From positions 1 through 43,666 of the forward strand of contig CALDZL010000001.1 in NCBI GenBank assembly GCA_937944295.1: a stretch of 43,666 bases of DNA. Reading direction: 5' to 3'. The DNA comes from an uncultured Sphingorhabdus sp. (GTDB lineage Bacteria > Pseudomonadota > Alphaproteobacteria > Sphingomonadales > Sphingomonadaceae). The notes under the pieces were generated by a model, which ran no database searches, was not told the DNA's origin, and worked only from the letters and a program-made list of their open reading frames with translations. The position numbers were made by a program, and so were the translations under genes. Below, piece by piece: positions 15,514 to 24,533 of this stretch. The stretch's first letter is position 1. The number at the start of each line of letters is the position of its first letter.

Positions 15514-16908
15514 ATGAAGTTAACATCGCATATTTTCCATCCCACTAGTTTACGTGAATATGACATTAGGGGCATTATTGACGAAACATTGGGTGCAAAA
15601 GATGCCTATGCGATTGGCCGTGGGTTTGGCACTTTATTATCGCGTGATGGCGGCAAAAAAGCTGCCGTTGGTTATGACGGCCGGCTGAGTTCTCCCATGC
15701 TAGAGGAAGCTCTGGTACAAGGTTTTAACGATAGCGGTATTGCAGTGGTGCGTATCGGTATGGGGCCAACGCCGATGCTATATTATGCTGAATGCGTGCT
15801 GGATGATGTTGATGGCGGCATAGAAATAACCGGCAGTCACAACCCCGCCAACTATAATGGCTTCAAAATGGTGTTTAAGGGGCGTCCTTTTTTTGGGGCG
15901 GATATTCAAAAACTGGGTGCTATGGCGGCGGCAGGCGATTGGGATGATGGGAGCACGGGTTCTGAAACGCTCGACATTATGGATCGCTATGTTGCGCGTA
16001 TTTTGCAAGCGGCCCCGCAAAAAGCGTTTCGTATCGGCTGGGATGCGGGCAATGGTGCGGCTGGACCTGTAATAGAAAAATTGGTGAAATCTCTGCCTGG
16101 CGAGCATCATCTTTTGTATACTGATGTTGATGGCAAATTTCCTAATCATCACCCTGATCCAACCGAAGAGGCTAATCTGGAGGATCTGAAAGCCCTTGTC
16201 GCGGACAAGAAGCTCGATTTTGGAGTGGCTTTTGATGGTGATGGGGACCGTATCGGCGCTATTGATGGACAGGGACGCGTTATTTGGGGTGATCAATTGC
16301 TGCAAATCTATGCGCAGGATGTACTTAATGCTTTACCAAATTCTACCATTATCGCCGATGTTAAGGCATCACAGGCGCTCTATGACCGCGTCGATGAACT
16401 GGGCGGAAAACCGCTGATGTGGAAAACAGGCCATAGCCTGATTAAGTCCAAAATGAAGGAAACAGGGTCGCCACTTGCTGGCGAGATGAGCGGTCATGTC
16501 TTTTTCAAGCATGAATATTATGGGTTTGACGATGCCCCTTATGCGGCTGTTCGCTTAATGAGCGCAGCTGCCAATATCGGCCAATCAATTACTGAATTGC
16601 GCAGCGCAATGAAGGAAATGATCAACACACCCGAAATGCGCTTTCAAGTTGATGAGAGCCGCAAATTTGCTGTGATTGACGAAATATTAGAACGTCTGTC
16701 CACAGATGGTGCTGATGTTAATAATACCGATGGCGCGCGTGTTAATACTGCCGATGGCTGGTGGTTGCTGCGCGCATCCAATACCCAAGATGTGCTGGTT
16801 GCACGGGCAGAGGCGTCCAGCGAAGAAGGGCTAGAGCGCTTGATGGCGCAAATTGATGAACAACTTGCTTTATCGGGGTTAGAGCGCGGTGAGAGCGTTG
16901 GCCATTGA
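15514..16908 (+). CDS. Phosphomannomutase/phosphoglucomutase
   Basis: Alpha-D-phosphohexomutases interconvert hexose 6-phosphate and 1-phosphate (mannose or glucose), feeding GDP-mannose, UDP-glucose and dTDP-sugar synthesis. The 464-residue protein has the phosphoserine loop (TGSHNPANYNGFK, Ser108), the Mg-binding loop (DGDGDR, 241-246), the sugar-binding loop GEMSGH near 324-329 (LAGEMSGHVFFK), and the C-terminal phosphate-binding RASNTQD. This is the AlgC-like bifunctional type, consistent with the polysaccharide genes downstream. Its last five codons and following bases are duplicated at 17975-18001, forming a direct repeat around the next two genes. The gene itself is intact. Confidence 0.93.
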   Translation: MKLTSHIFHPTSLREYDIRGIIDETLGAKDAYAIGRGFGTLLSRDGGKKAAVGYDGRLSSPMLEEALVQGFNDSGIAVVRIGMGPTPMLYYAECVLDDVDGGIEITGSHNPANYNGFKMVFKGRPFFGADIQKLGAMAAAGDWDDGSTGSETLDIMDRYVARILQAAPQKAFRIGWDAGNGAAGPVIEKLVKSLPGEHHLLYTDVDGKFPNHHPDPTEEANLEDLKALVADKKLDFGVAFDGDGDRIGAIDGQGRVIWGDQLLQIYAQDVLNALPNSTIIADVKASQALYDRVDELGGKPLMWKTGHSLIKSKMKETGSPLAGEMSGHVFFKHEYYGFDDAPYAAVRLMSAAANIGQSITELRSAMKEMINTPEMRFQVDESRKFAVIDEILERLSTDGADVNNTDGARVNTADGWWLLRASNTQDVLVARAEASSEEGLERLMAQIDEQLALSGLERGESVGH

Positions 16909-16920
16909 TGTTGTAATTTT
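16894..16920 (+). repeat. Left copy of 27-bp direct repeat (end of phosphohexomutase gene)
   Basis: AGCGTTGGCCATTGAT followed by G and TTGTAATTTT. It covers the last codons and the stop of the phosphohexomutase gene plus 12 bases after it. It matches 17975-18001 at 26 of 27 positions (the single difference is G16910 versus A17991). The copies are 1081 bases apart and bracket the Panacea pair. Confidence 0.92.
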
Positions 16921-16950
16921 GTACAGACTTCATCTTATATAAGGTTGTAG

Positions 16951-16980
16951 TTGACATCATAAATCCAAGTAACTTGCAAT
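16951..16980 (+). promoter_or_regulatory. Candidate promoter of the Panacea operon
   Basis: A perfect TTGACA at 16951-16956 is followed after 18 bases by TGCAAT at 16975-16980, which is a weak -10. It lies inside the direct-repeat-bounded segment, 61 bases upstream of the Panacea start, so the cassette would carry its own promoter. Confidence 0.4.
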
Positions 16981-17041
16981 TTTTAGTAAAATCTCTATAG
17001 CGTTAGAAATTATAATGCTTAGGGAGGGATAAAGGTGTTTT

Positions 17042-17569
17042 ATGAATAATGCACAAAATACAGCTATGCCACCTGCAACAGCTGCAGAAATAGCCAATGA
17101 GTTCCTATCATTAGCCGTAGATGATGGTTTACAGTCAACGATGGACCAGATGAAGCTTCAGAAGCTTACATTCTATGCACACGCTTGGTATTTGGCCTAT
17201 AATAATCGACCTCTTATTGAAAATGACTTTGAGGCATGGCCTTGGGGTCCTGTTGTAAGATCAATATATGTTCAGACTAAAGGTTTTGGTGATAGGCCTG
17301 TTGATACACTTTTGTCAGAATTCAAACAGAGTGAAACAGGGTTTTCTCAAGTTTTCCCTACAGGTGTAAGTGATGATCTGAAGCCTTTTATTAAAAATGT
17401 TTGGGATGTTTTGAAATCATTATCTGGCATTCAATTATCAAACTCTACTCATGCACAGGGTGAGCCTTGGACGATTGTAAATGAGCAGCAAGGGACAGAC
17501 CAAAAACCTGTGATTTCAAATAGTCTAATCGCTAATATCTTTAAAAAGAAATTAGAAGCAGGTGACTAA
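17042..17569 (+). CDS. Panacea-domain (DUF4065, SocA-like) protein, candidate antitoxin
   Basis: The Panacea domain, formerly DUF4065, is found in SocA (a proteolytic adaptor antitoxin of Caulobacter) and in PanA antitoxins paired with very diverse toxins. The 175-residue protein has the family core: ANEFLSLAVDDG, then MDQMKLQKLTFYAHAWYLAY (the MKLQKLxYYAxAW motif), RPLIENDFEAWPWGPVVRSIY (the ExWxxGPVxxxxY motif), and a helical C-terminal part. The start ATG follows AAAGG at good spacing. It overlaps the next gene by 8 bases and lies between direct repeats with its own candidate promoter. Family membership is strong; antitoxin function is inference from context, since some Panacea proteins are phage-encoded or of unknown role. 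Confidence 0.88.
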   Translation: MNNAQNTAMPPATAAEIANEFLSLAVDDGLQSTMDQMKLQKLTFYAHAWYLAYNNRPLIENDFEAWPWGPVVRSIYVQTKGFGDRPVDTLLSEFKQSETGFSQVFPTGVSDDLKPFIKNVWDVLKSLSGIQLSNSTHAQGEPWTIVNEQQGTDQKPVISNSLIANIFKKKLEAGD

Positions 17570-17918
17570 GAAAACTTCTTCTCAGCTACCACAGCAAATA
17601 CCTAAGCCAAAAAATACTTCGCCTGTCCCAGATGAAGCTACTAAAAAAGGCGTTAATGACTATACGGGGTCGAGTGGAGCTAGAGATCGAGTGCTCCGTA
17701 TAAATTTAGGTGTTTTGAAGTATGGGACAGATGACAAAACCCATGCAGCAGCAATAGTATTGTCTATGATGATATTTATGGTAATAATCGGTGTCTTAAT
17801 TTTCGGAGAAGGTAACGATTGGACTAAAGAGGTATTTCGTTGGCTTGGCGGGGCTTTTCTTTTTGTTGCAGGAATTGCAATAGGAAAAGGTAGTGAAAAT
17901 GGTTCTGATGAAAGCTGA
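17562..17918 (+). CDS. Small membrane protein paired with the Panacea gene (candidate toxin)
   Basis: I do not recognise a named family. The 118-residue protein starts at a GTG that overlaps the Panacea stop by 8 bases, a hallmark of coupled pairs; there is no internal ATG before the membrane part. Residues 1-45 are polar with many Pro, Lys and Ser, followed by RDRVLRINLGVLKYG. Two hydrophobic segments come next: about 61-80 (AAAIVLSMMIFMVIIGVLIFG) and about 90-107 (FRWLGGAFLFVAGIAIGKG). The tail is short and polar. Membrane-acting toxins are one class known to pair with Panacea antitoxins, so this is a reasonable toxin candidate, but a membrane anchor or sensor partner would look the same. 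Confidence 0.7.
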   Translation: MTKKTSSQLPQQIPKPKNTSPVPDEATKKGVNDYTGSSGARDRVLRINLGVLKYGTDDKTHAAAIVLSMMIFMVIIGVLIFGEGNDWTKEVFRWLGGAFLFVAGIAIGKGSENGSDES

Positions 17919-17974
17919 TTTGCCAAATAGATTACGTATAAATTATAAAAGAAATCATTATTTTATATGTAAAT

Positions 17975-18001
17975 AGCGTTGGCCATTGATATTGTAATTT
18001 T
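17975..18001 (+). repeat. Right copy of 27-bp direct repeat
   Basis: This copy matches 16894-16920 at 26 of 27 bases and therefore includes a second, isolated copy of the terminal codons and stop of the phosphohexomutase gene with no coding context. Flanking bases on either side do not continue the match. This fits a target-site or att-like duplication created when the 1.08-kb segment inserted. Confidence 0.92.
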
Positions 18002-18064
18002 ATCATAATAGCGCGCTTCCTCTTTAAATTGGGTAGACTTTACGGTTATGCATCCTAATAAGAT

Positions 18065-18937
18065 ATGATGCGTAAGTTTCTTATAGCCCTAGTTTTGTTT
18101 TTCTTTATATTTTTAGGACTGATTTACGCCGCATCTTCTCGTGTTAATCAAGCAACGCCATTTGCGGTGCGTGATATGGCGCCTAATGAAGAGATTATCA
18201 CGCTCAAAACTTCAGACGGCTATAATATTAAGGCAAGCTATGTGGCAGGGGCCTGCGATAATAGCCCAGCAATTTTATTTTTGCATGGTAATGGCGCAAG
18301 GCGTGATCGTTTTATCACCCATTTTAGGGAATTTAACCGCGCTAGCTATGCCGTGATGGCGATTGATTTTCGCGGACATGGCGAGTCGGATGATGCGGAG
18401 AAAAGCTATGGTATCTATGAATCCATTGATGCGCACACAGCCTTTGGTTGGCTAAAAGATAGACAAGATGATGCAAAAATTGGCGTGGTGGGTGTGTCCT
18501 TGGGTGGTGCGGCGGCGCTCATTGGTGAAGCGGGCCCTTTGCGGGCTGATGCTATGGTTTTGCAAGCGGTATTTCCTGATATTAGGCGGGCCATTGGTAA
18601 TCGTACCAAGAGCCTCTTTGGGTCGGTTGGGGGTGCAATGCTTGAGCCTTTTTTAAGCTATCAGTCGATAATAAGATATGGTGTTTGGCCCAGTGATATT
18701 AGCCCTGTTGATGCAGCAAAGCGCTATAAAGGCGCATCATTGGTGATTGGCGGCGGCAATGATCAATATACACCAGCGGGTGAGACATATGAGCTACAAA
18801 ATGCTATTAACGTATCGGGTAAGGCGTGGATATTGGATGGTTATGGCCATCGCGGCGCATCGGGCGTCAGGACAGATGAATATTTTGACCGCACTATTGG
18901 CTTTTTCGACCAACATTTAACGCCCGAGCCTTGCTGA
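18065..18937 (+). CDS. Alpha/beta hydrolase, membrane-anchored or exported
   Basis: A 290-residue serine hydrolase. The N-terminus has a basic start and a hydrophobic segment at about 4-22 (FLIALVLFFFIFLGLIYAAS), probably an uncleaved anchor, placing the domain in the periplasm. The core shows the oxyanion region (ILFLHGNGARRDRF, about 70-83), the nucleophile elbow GVSLGG with Ser145, a likely acid near 235 (GGGNDQYTP) and the catalytic His in DGYGHRG near 266. The RGHGESDD motif and overall plan are like the BEM46/YfhR type of hydrolases. The substrate is unknown. It is followed by an enoyl-CoA hydratase-like gene 62 bases downstream. Confidence 0.88.
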   Translation: MMRKFLIALVLFFFIFLGLIYAASSRVNQATPFAVRDMAPNEEIITLKTSDGYNIKASYVAGACDNSPAILFLHGNGARRDRFITHFREFNRASYAVMAIDFRGHGESDDAEKSYGIYESIDAHTAFGWLKDRQDDAKIGVVGVSLGGAAALIGEAGPLRADAMVLQAVFPDIRRAIGNRTKSLFGSVGGAMLEPFLSYQSIIRYGVWPSDISPVDAAKRYKGASLVIGGGNDQYTPAGETYELQNAINVSGKAWILDGYGHRGASGVRTDEYFDRTIGFFDQHLTPEPC

Positions 18938-18999
18938 ATATTGACAAGGGTGACGCTTCATGTGATTTAATCGTGTAATTAAATTGAGAAGGACAAATC

Positions 19000-19671
19000 A
19001 TGAGCATGACGATTAACATTACAGATGATATCGCCACCATCACTTTGGATGATGGCAAGGCCAATGCGATTGATTGGGATTGGATGGCGGCTTTTATGAT
19101 GTTGCTTGATCAAGCCGAAAGTGAAGCGAAAGCGCTGGTCATTACAGGCCGTAAAGGCGTATTTAGCGGTGGATTTAATCTTAAAAAATTACCGAGGGCT
19201 AGCAAGGAAGAATTGAGCCAATTGCTCGATGATGCGAGTGAAATGTTGTGCCGTATCTATGAGAGCAAATTGCCTATTATTGCGGCATGCAGCGGCCATG
19301 CTATTGCTATGGGTAGCTTTTTCCTATGTGCTTGTGATACGCGCATTGGCATCAAAGGCGATTATAAATTTGGCGCGAATGAAACGCTCAATAATATGAA
19401 CCTGCCTGTGTTTGCGGTTGAATTGCCACGCGATAGGTTGAACCCCCATTATATGACGCGCAGCTTGATTCAGTCTGAAATATATGGCGTGGAGGATGCT
19501 ATTAAGGCGGGGTATTTGGACATGGCGGTGGAGGAAAATAAATTGATGAAGACAGCCAATGGTCTTGCCCAAAAATTGGCGCAGCTCCCTGCACGAGCTT
19601 ATGGGGCGAATAAGAAATTTGTCAGGGGACGTACGTTGAAATATATCCGCGACGCAATTGGTTCTTATTAA
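19000..19671 (+). CDS. Crotonase/enoyl-CoA hydratase family protein
   Basis: The crotonase superfamily uses an oxyanion hole to stabilise enolates of acyl-CoA esters in hydration, isomerisation or hydrolysis. The 223-residue protein has the substrate-pocket start (IATITLDDGKANAID), the first oxyanion strand (ALVITGRKGVFSGGFNLKKL) and the second (IAACSGHAIAMGSFFLCACDTRIG). The usual GGG of the second loop reads AMG, and the catalytic Glu positions of true hydratases (the GxEL and PExxLG regions) are not recognisable. It may therefore not be a classical hydratase. It is shorter than typical family members of about 260 residues at the C-terminal end. A GAGAAGGAC ribosome-binding site precedes the ATG. 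Confidence 0.87.
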   Translation: MSMTINITDDIATITLDDGKANAIDWDWMAAFMMLLDQAESEAKALVITGRKGVFSGGFNLKKLPRASKEELSQLLDDASEMLCRIYESKLPIIAACSGHAIAMGSFFLCACDTRIGIKGDYKFGANETLNNMNLPVFAVELPRDRLNPHYMTRSLIQSEIYGVEDAIKAGYLDMAVEENKLMKTANGLAQKLAQLPARAYGANKKFVRGRTLKYIRDAIGSY

Positions 19672-19768
19672 TTACATAAATATACTTCATCCTATTGCTA
19701 TAATATTCTAAACGTGATTTTAAGTCTTTATGGGCATAGCGTTTTAGATTGAATAGGCGGATAATAAT

Positions 19769-21067
19769 ATGAAAATTGCAATGATTGGCACTGGCTATGT
19801 CGGCTTGGTATCAGGGGCTTGTTTTTCTGACTTTGGCCATGACGTTATTTGCGTCGATAAGGATATATCAAAAATTACGGCGCTAGAAAATGGTATCATG
19901 CCAATTTATGAACCCGGTCTTGAGGAATTGGTTCTGCGTAATGTTGCTGCTGGCCGTTTATCATTTACGACAGAAATAGAAGCTGTTAAAGGCGCCGCTG
20001 CCATATTCATTGCGGTCGGAACGCCGTCACGGCGCGGTGATGGTCATGCTGATTTGCGCTATGTTTTTGCCGCTGCAGAGGAAATAGCGGCAAACTTAGA
20101 TGGACCTGCTGTGGTCGTTGATAAATCAACAGTACCCGTTGGTACGGGTGATGAGGTAGAGCGGATTATGCGCGAAAAGGCACCGAATCTGGATATAGCG
20201 GTGGTATCTAATCCAGAATTTTTACGCGAAGGGGCCGCTATTGATGATTTCAAACGCCCTGACCGCATTGTCATTGGCAGCGAAGATGAGCGCGCCAATG
20301 ATGTCATGCGTGAGGTTTATCGCCCGCTATTTTTGAACAAATCGCCGCTATTATTTACAGGCCGCCGTACTGCCGAACTGATTAAATATGCTGCTAATGC
20401 CTTTTTGGCGACGAAAATTACTTTCATCAACGAAATGGCCGATCTGTGTGAAAAAGTGGGAGCCAATGTTCAAGATGTATCGCGCGGGATGGGGTCTGAT
20501 AATCGTATTGGATCAAAATTTTTGCATGCAGGCCCAGGCTATGGCGGTTCTTGCTTTCCAAAAGATACATTGGCACTAATTAAAACAGCACAAGACTATA
20601 ATAGTCCGATGCAGATAGTGGAATCGGTCGTGCAAGTGAATGATAAGCGTAAGCGTGCCATGGGCCGAAAAGTTATAGAGGCTATGGGCGGCGATGTTCG
20701 CGGAAAAAAAATTGCAATGCTTGGCCTGACTTTTAAACCCAATACCGATGATATGCGCGATGCGCCGTCTATTGCAATTGTTCAAGCGCTAGAAGATGCG
20801 GGCGCTCAAATTTGTGCCTATGATCCAGAAGGCATGAAAGAAGCAGCTCATATAATGGCTACTGTTGATATGAAACAAAATGCTTATGAAACGGCACAAA
20901 GCGCAGATGCACTCGTTATAGTGACCGAATGGGATATTTTCCGTGCGCTTGATATGCGGCGTATATTAACTTCGATGAAGGGCAATATCATGGTTGATTT
21001 GCGTAATATTTATGATGACCATGATATGCGCGAAATTGGCTTTTCTTATACTAGCGTTGGCCGATAG
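19769..21067 (+). CDS. ugd: UDP-glucose 6-dehydrogenase
   Basis: Ugd oxidises UDP-glucose twice to UDP-glucuronate, using NAD, for surface polysaccharides. The 432-residue protein has the Rossmann motif GTGYVGLVSGACFSDFGHDV (7-26), the VSNPEFLREG region (147-155), the Lys206/Asn210 pair (ELIKYAANAFLATKITFINE) and the catalytic Cys262 in GPGYGGSCFPKD. The C-terminal NDP-binding domain starts around 310 (KIAMLGLTFKPNTDDMRDAPS). Length and motifs are normal. It opens a plus-strand run with rfbCBDA 41 bases downstream. The UDP-mannuronate or UDP-GalNAc uronate dehydrogenases are related, but the Cys loop and length favour Ugd. Confidence 0.95.
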   Translation: MKIAMIGTGYVGLVSGACFSDFGHDVICVDKDISKITALENGIMPIYEPGLEELVLRNVAAGRLSFTTEIEAVKGAAAIFIAVGTPSRRGDGHADLRYVFAAAEEIAANLDGPAVVVDKSTVPVGTGDEVERIMREKAPNLDIAVVSNPEFLREGAAIDDFKRPDRIVIGSEDERANDVMREVYRPLFLNKSPLLFTGRRTAELIKYAANAFLATKITFINEMADLCEKVGANVQDVSRGMGSDNRIGSKFLHAGPGYGGSCFPKDTLALIKTAQDYNSPMQIVESVVQVNDKRKRAMGRKVIEAMGGDVRGKKIAMLGLTFKPNTDDMRDAPSIAIVQALEDAGAQICAYDPEGMKEAAHIMATVDMKQNAYETAQSADALVIVTEWDIFRALDMRRILTSMKGNIMVDLRNIYDDHDMREIGFSYTSVGR

Positions 21068-21108
21068 ATTCCTATAGAGACGTCCTTTTTATAGAATAAG
21101 GACAGCAT

Positions 21109-21675
21109 ATGGAAGTGGTAGATACCAAATTAGCCGGCTGTAAAGTCATAACCCCAAAAAAATTTGGAGATAATCGCGGTTACTTTGCCGAAAGTTGGAA
21201 TCAAGTGACATTAGAATCGGCTGGTATATCGGTTGATTTCGTCCAAGATAATCATAGCTTTTCAGCGGATAAAGGCACGGTACGTGGTTTGCATTATCAA
21301 TCACCTCCGCATGCCCAAGACAAATTGGTACGCGCCGCTATTGGTTCCATATTGGATGTAGCCGTAGATGTGCGCAAAGGATCCCCGACCTATGGGCAAT
21401 GGGTGGCAGAGCTATTATCGGAGGGAAATGGCAGACAGCTGCTCGTCCCCAAAGGCTTTTTGCATGGCTTTATAACGTGCGAAGATAATGTTCATGTGAT
21501 GTATAAATGCAGCGATATATATGCACCTGATGCCGATGGGGGCGTGCGATATGATGATCCAGATTTGGCGATTGATTGGCAATGTGATGGCAGCGTAATT
21601 TTATCAGATAAAGACAGCAAAGCACCATCTTTTGCTGCATTTGAGTCACCATTTATCTTTTCCGAAGAAATGTAG
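21109..21675 (+). CDS. rfbC: dTDP-4-dehydrorhamnose 3,5-epimerase
   Basis: RmlC epimerises dTDP-4-keto-6-deoxy-glucose at C3 and C5, the third step of dTDP-L-rhamnose synthesis. The 188-residue cupin has the substrate motif [11 protein letters not shown], catalytic His62 ([17 protein letters not shown], with Lys72), the strand [16 protein letters not shown] and catalytic Tyr132 ([11 protein letters not shown]). FLHGF at the PKGFLHGF loop completes the set. It lies 41 bases after ugd and 10 bases before rfbB. Confidence 0.96.
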   Translation: MEVVDTKLAGCKVITPKKFGDNRGYFAESWNQVTLESAGISVDFVQDNHSFSADKGTVRGLHYQSPPHAQDKLVRAAIGSILDVAVDVRKGSPTYGQWVAELLSEGNGRQLLVPKGFLHGFITCEDNVHVMYKCSDIYAPDADGGVRYDDPDLAIDWQCDGSVILSDKDSKAPSFAAFESPFIFSEEM

Positions 21676-21685
21676 AGGTTTAATT

Positions 21686-22720
21686 ATGAAATTATTGGTT
21701 ACGGGCGGCGCAGGCTTTATTGGTTCTGCGGTCATACGATTGGCGATTGAGCGCGGCGTTGATATATTGAATCTGGATAGCTTAACCTATGCCGCCAATC
21801 TTGAGAATATCGGCGATGCTACGAAACACCCACTCTATAATTTTCAGCAAGCAGACATAAGAGACCGCAGCGCGCTCGACACTATTTTTGCCGATTATAA
21901 ACCCGATGCGATCATGCATTTGGCGGCAGAAAGCCATGTTGACCGTTCCATTGATGGTCCTGCTGAATTTATCGATACCAATATTATCGGCACTTATAAT
22001 ATGATCGAAGCTGCGCGCAGCTATTGGGATGCGCAAGGCCGCGTTGATACATTCCGTTTTCATCATGTTTCTACCGATGAAGTCTATGGGACTTTGGATG
22101 ATACAGGTTTGTTTGAAGAGAGCACGGCCTATTCGCCCAACTCACCATATTCGGCGAGTAAAGCAGCCAGCGATCATTTGGTGCGTGCTTGGGGCGAGAC
22201 CTATGGCATGCCCTTTGTGTTGACCAATTGCTCCAACAATTATGGCCCCTATCAATTTCCAGAGAAATTAATCCCTGTAGTGATTATCAATGCAATCTCA
22301 GGCAAAGAAATTCCCGTTTATGGGCAAGGGCTAAATATACGTGATTGGCTTTATGTGGAGGATCATGCCGATGCATTGCTGCGCGTGTTAGATAAGGGTG
22401 AGAATAAACGTACATACAATATTGGCGGTAATAATGAAGCGCGTAATATCGATTTGGTCATGATGATTTGTTCAATTTTGGATGAGCTTATACCGAGCGC
22501 TGCACCCTATGCAGATCAAATTACCTATGTCCAAGATCGTCCAGGCCATGATATGCGCTATGCTATTGATGCAAGCCGAATAGAAAAGGAATTGGGATGG
22601 TCGCCTTCGGTGACATTAGAGCAAGGCATGCGCAAAACGGTGCAATGGTATTTGGATAATGAGAGCTGGTGGCGGCCTTTATTGGAACGCAAAGGCGTAG
22701 GTGTAAGACTGGGTAAATAA
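21686..22720 (+). CDS. rfbB: dTDP-glucose 4,6-dehydratase
   Basis: RmlB converts dTDP-glucose to dTDP-4-keto-6-deoxy-glucose, the second step of dTDP-L-rhamnose synthesis. The 344-residue extended SDR has GGAGFIGSA (7-15), the dehydratase triad STDEVYG (Asp131, Glu132) and YSASK (Tyr155, Lys159), plus [17 protein letters not shown] and the C-terminal [12 protein letters not shown] motif. The frame is open upstream to 21632, but ATG 21686 is chosen since [13 protein letters not shown] is the family start and AGAGG precedes it. Confidence 0.96.
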   Translation: MKLLVTGGAGFIGSAVIRLAIERGVDILNLDSLTYAANLENIGDATKHPLYNFQQADIRDRSALDTIFADYKPDAIMHLAAESHVDRSIDGPAEFIDTNIIGTYNMIEAARSYWDAQGRVDTFRFHHVSTDEVYGTLDDTGLFEESTAYSPNSPYSASKAASDHLVRAWGETYGMPFVLTNCSNNYGPYQFPEKLIPVVIINAISGKEIPVYGQGLNIRDWLYVEDHADALLRVLDKGENKRTYNIGGNNEARNIDLVMMICSILDELIPSAAPYADQITYVQDRPGHDMRYAIDASRIEKELGWSPSVTLEQGMRKTVQWYLDNESWWRPLLERKGVGVRLGK

Positions 22721-22764
22721 AGATCAAACACTAGAATTTGGTACAAGATAGTTTTGGAGGTGAG

Positions 22765-23643
22765 ATGCAGCTCTTAATATTTGGGAAAAGTGGACAGGTG
22801 GCGAGCGAACTTTGCTTACAAGCCCAAGCAGCAGGCTATGATTTTGTTGCATTGAGCCGTGATGATGTAGATGTGTGCGATGGTGATGCGATTAAGGCAG
22901 CCATAGCCAGTAATCCTTGTGATGCGGTTATTAATGCTACTGCTTATACCAATGTAGATGGAGCAGAGAGTGAGCAGGATTTAGCAAATGTAATTAATGC
23001 GGATGCACCATATATCATGGCGCAAGCTGCAGCGCAAAAGCAAGTTCCTTTTCTACATATTTCCACTGATTATGTGTTTCGCGGTAATGGTGATAAGAGC
23101 TGGAATATTAATGATCCAATTGATCCGCCCAACCATTATGGAGTGAGCAAAGCAACAGGCGAGAGGTTTATTACTAGTACAGAGGGCCGTAATATAATTA
23201 TGCGCACTTCATGGGTTTTTTCATCGCATGGTAAGAATTTCGTCAAAACAGTTTTGCGCATTGCCAGAGTGAATGATGCATTGAACATAGTGGGGGATCA
23301 AATTGGCGGACCAACCAGCGCGGTTGATATTGCATCGGCTCTGCTCAATATTGCTAAGCAGGAGTATGAAAAAACCTATCAAACTGGCACTCAGATCATA
23401 CATTATGCGGGAGTACCTTGCGTGAGTTGGGCCGAATTTGCAAGGGAGATTGTCAAAAAGGCGGGTATAGAAGTGGTGATACATGCTATTCCCACAACTG
23501 ACTATCCAACACCAGCGGCGCGGCCATTAAACTCTAGGCTAGACTCATCGCATCTCGCGCCCTTATACGGCCTGAGCGCACCGGATTGGCGTATTGCATT
23601 GGATGACTGCTTAAAAAGGATTAAAGCAAATGACACAGCGTAA
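22765..23643 (+). CDS. rfbD: dTDP-4-dehydrorhamnose reductase
   Basis: RmlD reduces dTDP-4-keto-L-rhamnose to dTDP-L-rhamnose, the last step. The 292-residue SDR has GKSGQVASEL (7-16), INATAYTNVDGAE, the HISTDYVF strand and YGVSK (Tyr125, Lys129). The typical region GDQIGGPTSAVDIA and the C-terminal RPLNSRLDSS motif are present. ATG 22765 is preferred over an upstream TTG because GGAGGTGAG directly precedes it. It overlaps rfbA by 14 bases. Confidence 0.95.
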   Translation: MQLLIFGKSGQVASELCLQAQAAGYDFVALSRDDVDVCDGDAIKAAIASNPCDAVINATAYTNVDGAESEQDLANVINADAPYIMAQAAAQKQVPFLHISTDYVFRGNGDKSWNINDPIDPPNHYGVSKATGERFITSTEGRNIIMRTSWVFSSHGKNFVKTVLRIARVNDALNIVGDQIGGPTSAVDIASALLNIAKQEYEKTYQTGTQIIHYAGVPCVSWAEFAREIVKKAGIEVVIHAIPTTDYPTPAARPLNSRLDSSHLAPLYGLSAPDWRIALDDCLKRIKANDTA

Positions 23644-24508
23644 AGGCATTATATTAGCGGGCGGCAGCGGTACACGTTTGTTCCCTGTTACCCGCTCCGT
23701 TTCCAAGCAATTATTGCCCATTTATGATAAACCGATGATTTATTATCCGCTGAGCGTATTAATGCTGGCGGGCATAAATGAAGTGGCCATAATAACGACA
23801 CCTGAAGATCAAGCCCAATTTCAGCGCCTATTATCAGACGGTAGCCAATGGGGTATGGAGCTGACTTATATTATCCAAGAGAAACCCGAAGGATTGGCGC
23901 AAGCCTATTTATTAGCAGAAGAGTTTTTGGATAGCGCACCGTCGGTGATGGTATTAGGAGATAATATTTTTTATGGTCATGGCTTGCCTGAATTGATGCA
24001 AGCGGCATCGGATAAAGAAAGCGGCGGAACAGTATTTGCTTATCAGGTGGCTGATCCAGAACGCTATGGCGTTGTCGGATTTGAAGCTGATGGCACAGTG
24101 AATTCAATCATCGAGAAACCAGAAAACCCTGCATCCGATTTTGCCGTAACGGGGTTATATTTCTTGGACGGGGATGCACCCAAATTGGCTGCTAATATTG
24201 TGCCCTCGCATCGCGGTGAATTGGAAATCACGTCATTGCTCGAACAATATTTAGATAGAGGCGCACTTGACCTACAAAAAATGGGGCGTGGCTATGCATG
24301 GCTGGATACAGGGACGCATGAAAGCTTGCTAGAGGCGGGTGAATTTGTTCGTACCGTAGAAAAACGCCAGGGGCTTAAAATCGGCTGTCCAGAGGAAATT
24401 GCCTATCACAAGAGTTGGATTGATGATACGCAATTGCGCGATTATATCGAGCCGCTACTAAAGACTGAATATGGGCAATATTTGCTGCGCCTGATGAAGA
24501 ATAGATGA
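23630..24508 (+). CDS. rfbA: Glucose-1-phosphate thymidylyltransferase
   Basis: RmlA joins dTTP and glucose-1-phosphate to make dTDP-glucose, the entry step, and is usually feedback-inhibited by dTDP-rhamnose. The 292-residue protein has the nucleotide-binding GGSGTRLFPVT (11-21) with KQLLPIYDKPMIYYPLS, Asp111 of LGDNIFYG, the EKPENP motif and DTGTHESLLEA. It starts within the end of rfbD, so is translationally coupled, and ends 25 bases from the convergent aminotransferase. Confidence 0.96.
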   Translation: MTQRKGIILAGGSGTRLFPVTRSVSKQLLPIYDKPMIYYPLSVLMLAGINEVAIITTPEDQAQFQRLLSDGSQWGMELTYIIQEKPEGLAQAYLLAEEFLDSAPSVMVLGDNIFYGHGLPELMQAASDKESGGTVFAYQVADPERYGVVGFEADGTVNSIIEKPENPASDFAVTGLYFLDGDAPKLAANIVPSHRGELEITSLLEQYLDRGALDLQKMGRGYAWLDTGTHESLLEAGEFVRTVEKRQGLKIGCPEEIAYHKSWIDDTQLRDYIEPLLKTEYGQYLLRLMKNR

Positions 24509-24533
24509 TGAAAAATAAGGGCTAATGTGTCTA

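Noticed and set aside
21058-21064. AGCGTTGGCC near the ugd end resembling the 27-bp repeat
   Set aside because: Only ten bases match and they encode Ser-Val-Gly in both genes; too short to be a third repeat copy.
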